From NCBI RefSeq assembly GCF_002939305.1, contig NZ_MVDI01000002.1, forward strand, positions 124,001-188,000: a stretch of DNA of 64,000 nucleotides. Reading direction: 5' to 3'. The notes below the pieces were generated by a model, which saw nothing but the letters and a program-made list of their open reading frames with translations, was not told the origin of the DNA and made no database searches. The position numbers and the translations under genes were made by a program. The stretch's first letter is position 1. Every line of letters begins with the position of its first letter. This DNA comes from Chroococcidiopsis sp. TS-821 (GTDB lineage: Bacteria; Cyanobacteriota; Cyanobacteriia; Cyanobacteriales; Chroococcidiopsidaceae). Below are positions 60,031-64,000 of the stretch, piece after piece.

Positions 60031-61185
60031 CTACGATTGAGCAAAAACCCTTGCTGCAGCAGCCACACCCGCACCAGGAGTGAAGTTTTCGTAACCGAGT
60101 TCGTGCATGGCAACTTCAAGTGCTGAAATCGCACTGAGAATATCGCGATCGCTCACAAAGCCCAGATGTCCGATCCGGAAAATTTTATTACTGAGGTGGT
60201 CTTGTCCGCCAGCTAAAGCAATATCAAAACGCTTTTTCATAATGGCACGCACCTGATCCGCTTCAATTCCTTCGGGTGCTACCGCAGTAATCGCAGGACT
60301 TCCACAATCATCGCTGACAAACAAAGGTAGATTTAAGCCTTTAATTCCAGCGCGGGTTGCATTCATTAATCTTTGATGGCGGGCGAAGATTCCTTCTAAT
60401 CCCTCTTGCTTCATCATCCGCAGCGTTGCGTGTAAAGCAAAGATCATATTGACCGGTGGCGTAAACGGAGTTGTATTTTTCGCAGTTGCTTTGCGATATT
60501 TACCCAAATCGAGGTAGTAGCGGGGTAGTTTCGCGGTTTTGTACGCGTCCCAAGCTTTGGGGCTAACCGCAACGATTCCCAATCCTGGAGGAATCATGTA
60601 ACCTTTTTGCGAGCCAGAAGCAACGACATCTAAACCCCAAGCATCCATTGGTACATTAACCGCACCCAAGCTTGTCACAGCATCGACAATAATCAGTGCT
60701 TCACCGTGATTTTTAACATGGCGGTTAATTGTTTCTAGGTCATTGAGTACGCCTGTTGATGTTTCGCTGTGCGTAACGACGACAGCTTTGATTTGTTTTT
60801 CTTTGTCAGCTTCAAGTTTTTCCGCAAACGCCTGCGGATCGAGGGGTTGTCCCCACTCAGCAGTTATTCTTTCGACATTCAAACTATAAGCTTCACCAAC
60901 TTCCGCCCAGCGTTCGCCAAACTTACCGTTACAACCGACTAAAATGCGATCGCCAGGACTCAAAAAATTAATCATTCCAGCTTCGACTGCACCTGTACCG
61001 CTGGTTGTCAGCAGCATCACATCGCTTTGCGTTTGGTGCAGCCACTTAAGGTTTTCTGTCACCTCTGCCAAAATGTTGCTAAATTCACTGGTACGATGAC
61101 CAATGGGGTGCTTGGCTAACGCGAGTAGCGCCGCCTCTGGTACCGGAGTGGGACCAGGAATCATCAGCATCAGCTTGTCTTGCAT
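60031..61185 (-). CDS. Class V aminotransferase (alanine/serine-glyoxylate type)
   Basis: A 384-residue PLP enzyme from the ATG at 61185; an upstream TTG is not needed. MIPGPTPVPEAALLALAKHP and HRTSEF are the start of the fold, TSGTGAVEAG binds the cofactor phosphate, VDAVTSLGAV follows and the PLP Lys is in SGSQKGYM. Cyanobacterial homologues were once called soluble hydrogenase 42-kDa subunit; the family carries out glyoxylate transamination in photorespiration. Confidence 0.9.
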   Translation of the reverse strand: MQDKLMLMIPGPTPVPEAALLALAKHPIGHRTSEFSNILAEVTENLKWLHQTQSDVMLLTTSGTGAVEAGMINFLSPGDRILVGCNGKFGERWAEVGEAYSLNVERITAEWGQPLDPQAFAEKLEADKEKQIKAVVVTHSETSTGVLNDLETINRHVKNHGEALIIVDAVTSLGAVNVPMDAWGLDVVASGSQKGYMIPPGLGIVAVSPKAWDAYKTAKLPRYYLDLGKYRKATAKNTTPFTPPVNMIFALHATLRMMKQEGLEGIFARHQRLMNATRAGIKGLNLPLFVSDDCGSPAITAVAPEGIEADQVRAIMKKRFDIALAGGQDHLSNKIFRIGHLGFVSDRDILSAISALEVAMHELGYENFTPGAGVAAAARVFAQS

Positions 61186-61337
61186 CGTTGTCCTACTGTT
61201 GTGCGAAGAGATAGGGGTTTCTCTAGGATTGCACAAGTTGAAAAGCTTGTACGATTTTGGGAAATCTTTTGATTATACCTGCAAAAGTGCGATCGCGGAT
61301 ACAGCTTAGTTCTCAACCAACATATGAAAAAATAGTA

Positions 61338-61946
61338 CTATTTCAAAAAAGGTGGTAAATCAACCTTAGACGCGCGCTTTGCAGGCGCAGGTAAAGTTGA
61401 CGCAACTTCGCGTGTTTTTTGTGTTATTGATTGCACCATTGTCAATAAAGGGGAAAGTTCGAGTAATCGTTCTGGCAAAAATCTTTCTATCACTTCTTTC
61501 AATTCGAGCGCCAGCGTCACACTTGCTAAATACTGCTCTTTCCAATAATGTACCGCAGCAACATACTCGCCAACTTGTTGCGATTGCTGGATAATTTGTT
61601 CTTGGAGAATTGCCGTTTGCTGAAGATTCTGATGTAACTCTTGTTGCAATTGCACCTGCGATTGTTGCTGTTGCAATTTGCTAATAACTTGCTTCTGTAA
61701 ATTGGCAATTTCCTCGACTGCTGCTAGCTGTGCTTCGAGTAAAGCTTGAGTTTTCAGCTTTCTGCGCAATTCTGCTAAATACTTCAATGACTGCTCTAAC
61801 GCTCGTTCTAGCTGATAAATGCGCTCCGATTGCTTTTGCTCGGTTTGATTATCAGAAGATATTTCGTTATAGCGATTCTTCGCGATCGCGTGCAAGTAAC
61901 GCTCCGACCGATGCGCTTCACTCTGTATCAAATCTTGCTCTAACAC
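61338..61946 (-). CDS. Coiled-coil protein, unknown function
   Basis: A 202-residue soluble protein dominated by Gln/Leu/Glu heptads from about 40 to 125 (for example LYQLERALEQ-like stretches and QQELHQNLQQTAILQEQIIQ). A shorter C-terminal helix contains YWKEQYLASVTLALELKEVI and a proline-rich basic tail. No known domain. Confidence 0.65.
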   Translation of the reverse strand: MLEQDLIQSEAHRSERYLHAIAKNRYNEISSDNQTEQKQSERIYQLERALEQSLKYLAELRRKLKTQALLEAQLAAVEEIANLQKQVISKLQQQQSQVQLQQELHQNLQQTAILQEQIIQQSQQVGEYVAAVHYWKEQYLASVTLALELKEVIERFLPERLLELSPLLTMVQSITQKTREVASTLPAPAKRASKVDLPPFLK

Positions 61947-62144
61947 GCTAGTTCTCCCGTCGATTGGGCTAACTGTCTGGTTTTTGATAAGTACTATCGC
62001 GGTCGCTTTATTTTAGTCAATGCCTAAAATTTATGCGATGTACGTACTATACATTTAGTCAGAAAATAAATCAGTCTCCGCATCGTCTAAAGTTTGTTAA
62101 TCTAGCAGCATGATTCGCTCGCGTTTTCATTGAGGAGATGGCTT

Positions 62145-62576
62145 GTGAAGCAGTTAAACACCCACATTGAAATTAATGCTGCGGCTAGCAAGGTTTGGAA
62201 AATCTTGACTGACTTTGATAGTTATCCACAATGGAACCCGTTTATTCGCTTTGTGCGCGGTGAGGTGAAAAAAGGGGCGCGGCTAGAAGTACAACTGCAA
62301 CCACCAGGGGGAAACCCGATGACATTTCGCCCCACAGTTTTGGTTGCTGAACCTGAACGAGAATTGCGTTGGTTAGGGCGGTTGCTTTTACCAGGAATTT
62401 TTGATGGCGAACATTGTTTTCAAATTGAGTCGCGAGACCGCGATCGCATTCGATTTATCCACAGCGAAGTTTTCTCAGGGTTACTCGTTCCCTTTTTAGC
62501 AAACAGCTTAGACACGAAAACTAAAAGTGGTTTTGAAAAGATGAATCAAGCACTCAAAGCCCGCGCAGAAAGTTGA
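62145..62576 (+). CDS. SRPBCC-domain (START-like) protein
   Basis: A 143-residue SRPBCC protein: THIEINAAASKVWKILTDFD, SYPQWNPFIRFVRGE and a late GFEKMNQALKARAES helix. The fold has a deep hydrophobic pocket; its ligand is unknown. The GTG at 62145 is chosen because GAGGAG lies eight bases upstream; a TTG at 62130 is in frame. Confidence 0.83.
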   Translation: MKQLNTHIEINAAASKVWKILTDFDSYPQWNPFIRFVRGEVKKGARLEVQLQPPGGNPMTFRPTVLVAEPERELRWLGRLLLPGIFDGEHCFQIESRDRDRIRFIHSEVFSGLLVPFLANSLDTKTKSGFEKMNQALKARAES

Positions 62577-62600
62577 TTTTGCTACGCTACCAACGTTGCG

Positions 62601-63076
62601 TTAATCTCGTCGCAGCGTGAGTGACTCTGCGCTTTTGCTGACGACTTTAAACCCGAAACGCTCATAAAGCCGCAACGCCGGATTGTTGACTGAGACACTC
62701 AGCGAAATTGATGATTGTCCGCAATTGGAGCTAAATAAGTGAGTCAGCAGTTGGTGCCTACACCTTGACCGCGATATTCAGGATATACAGCAATGCTCAG
62801 TTCAGGCGTGCCATCATCTACATAACCATAACCTTTACGATTGCCTACGAGTAAGCGCAACCACACCGCGCCGATCGGTTGTTTTGTTATCGCATCGCTA
62901 GCGAGACCACAATCGCCTTCACGTCCCCAACCTCGAACATAACAAGCTTCTGGGAGGCTAACGACATCGCGCGGTGGCGCAGATTGCCCTTTGGGGATGT
63001 AAAGTGCCTGATACAACATTTCCCACAAAAACGGCTCATCTTCAATCATCAGCGGTCGAATAATGCAGTTCATCAC
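62601..63076 (-). pseudogene. GNAT acetyltransferase with a frameshift
   Basis: Codons from ATG 63076 encode the GNAT N-terminal two thirds, including TPELSIAVYPEYRGQGVGT, the acetyl-CoA loop. The frame then ends after two more residues. One base later a new frame carries LLTHLFSSNCGQSSISLSVS, NNPALRLYERFGFKVVSKS and a stop at 62601, precisely the missing C-terminus. A single-base deletion near 62750-62755 explains it. The enzyme lacks its last two strands and is probably inactive. Confidence 0.88.
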
Positions 63077-63091
63077 CCTTCGTTTTTTCTT

Positions 63092-63316
63092 TTATTGATG
63101 ATTCAGTGACCACCGCGATTCAATTGCAATTTGTGACTGCTGACAACTTTCTTCTAGCTGTTTCTGTTGCGCGGCGGCTTTACGCAGGGTAACGATCAGC
63201 TGATTCACTTGTTCGCGCAAAGTTGGATTTTGACTTGTTGCGGATAGTGTCTGTTGTTCTAATAGCTGCAACAAAAGTTCGTAGTGAATGGGGGAAGGAA
63301 GGGGAATTGTTTGCAT
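63092..63316 (-). CDS. Small hypothetical protein (DUF5340-like)
   Basis: A 74-residue soluble protein starting MQTIPLPSPIHYELLLQLLE, followed by helices with REQVNQLIVTLRKAAAQQKQ. The opening resembles cyanobacterial DUF5340 proteins, of unknown function. It lies between trpC and the broken GNAT gene, same strand. Confidence 0.6.
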   Translation of the reverse strand: MQTIPLPSPIHYELLLQLLEQQTLSATSQNPTLREQVNQLIVTLRKAAAQQKQLEESCQQSQIAIESRWSLNHQ

Positions 63317-63337
63317 GAAGAAGTTGATTTTGTCAGC

Positions 63338-64000
63338 TTACTGAGTTGTGAATAAAGCCGCGATCGCCGCTTGCGGATCGCTTTGCTTGACCAAAGATTC
63401 GCCAATGAGTACCGCTGCTGCGCCTGCACGAGCGACAACTTGTAGATCTGCGGGTGTATGCAATCCTGACTCGCTGACGACTAAGATATTCCGCGATCGC
63501 AACTCTTCACCGCGTGCTTCTAGTAACGCGCAAGTTGTCTGTAAATCTACGGTAAAATCTTCTAAGTTGCGATTATTTATACCAACTAATTGTACGCCAT
63601 CAATTGCCAAAACGCGGTCAAGTTCCTGTAGGGTGTGAACTTCAACTAAAACTGCCATTTTTAAAGCAGTTGCAATTTTGACAAAGTATTGTAAATCCTG
63701 GTCGCTCAGAATTGCAGCAATCAACAGCACCGCATCCGCACCGCGAATTCGCGCCATGTACATTTGATACGGGTAGATAATGAAGTCTTTGCACAAAAGT
63801 GGTAGATCTACTGCACCACGAATCAAGGCAAGATTATTAAAACTGCCTTGAAAGAACTTTTCATCCGTCAGTACCGAAAGACAGCTAGCACCACCTTGCG
63901 CATACGATTGCGCGATCGCTACAGGGTCAAAATCTTCGCGAAAGACCCCCTTGCTTGGTGAAGCTTTTTTTACCTCGGCAATAAGTGCAGGGGTTGTTTT
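63338..64000 (-). CDS. trpC: Indole-3-glycerol phosphate synthase, 3' part
   Basis: The gene enters from the right edge; 220 C-terminal residues are visible and the frame is open to base 64000. [48 protein letters not shown] and [13 protein letters not shown] are the barrel strands of TrpC. It closes the indole ring in tryptophan synthesis. The ATG at 63826 is internal. Confidence 0.95.
   Translation of the reverse strand, partial: KTTPALIAEVKKASPSKGVFREDFDPVAIAQSYAQGGASCLSVLTDEKFFQGSFNNLALIRGAVDLPLLCKDFIIYPYQMYMARIRGADAVLLIAAILSDQDLQYFVKIATALKMAVLVEVHTLQELDRVLAIDGVQLVGINNRNLEDFTVDLQTTCALLEARGEELRSRNILVVSESGLHTPADLQVVARAGAAAVLIGESLVKQSDPQAAIAALFTTQ

Overview
The window is chromosomal DNA of a cyanobacterium. 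The evidence is the very frequent HIP1 octamer (GCGATCGC) in genes and intergenic DNA, together with cyanobacterial marker genes: petM, ycf39, ftrV, nblR, a FurB/Zur-type regulator, and small DUF1816, DUF2949 and DUF2294 proteins. The gene set and base usage fit a Chroococcidiopsis/Gloeocapsopsis-like lineage, but I cannot fix the genus. I saw no rRNA or tRNA genes and no transposase.

Layout. 1-9.8 kb: the end of a hybrid histidine kinase, a split DUF29-like gene, an alpha/beta hydrolase, MOSC and CsbD proteins, a CHASE4-PAS-GGDEF-EAL c-di-GMP enzyme, mobA, an atypical SDR and exonuclease III. 9.8-14.8 kb: gamma-glutamyltransferase and the two-gene cyanobacterial TCA bypass (2-oxoglutarate decarboxylase plus succinic semialdehyde dehydrogenase). 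15.2-17.5 kb: a duplicated module of a single-domain response regulator and a convergent DUF2294 gene; each copy is preceded by a related 5' element. 17.6-31.3 kb: metabolic and housekeeping genes (Zn-dehydrogenase, FAD oxidoreductase, VTE6-like kinase, purS-purQ, zur, NfeD-SPFH pair, ftrV, CrtI-type phytoene desaturase, class II amidotransferase), a decayed PIN toxin with its intact antitoxin, and a Uma2 gene broken by one stop codon.

31.3-46.9 kb is the accessory centre: a four-gene type I-G (formerly I-U) CRISPR effector operon (cas3 with C-terminal HD, csx17/cas8, a csb1-like cas7, csb2/cas5-6) followed by a leader and an array of 109 full-length 37-nt repeats plus one truncated repeat, holding 109 spacers. 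No cas1, cas2 or cas4 is present. Directly upstream of cas3 lies a repeat-like element (partial repeat, 38-nt spacer-like stretch, covariant repeat-like hairpin) that resembles a solitary mini-CRISPR guiding the effector to a regulatory role. Three spacer pairs come from the same loci in diverged targets, mostly with silent differences, and seven spacers carry the host-type HIP1 octamer.

46.9-64 kb returns to core genes: a kinase/ATPase fusion, rplY, purA, an adenosine-deaminase-like enzyme, an OmpR-type regulator, pdxA, petM, ycf39, nadK, nblR, a DUF192 lipoprotein, DUF2949, a class V aminotransferase, an SRPBCC protein, a frameshifted GNAT gene and the 3' part of trpC.

The CRISPR locus works as a unit: Csb2 should process the array transcript into guides with an ATTGAAAC 5' handle, Csx17, Cas7 and Csb2 should assemble on them, and Cas3 should degrade targets. 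New spacers would need adaptation proteins encoded elsewhere.
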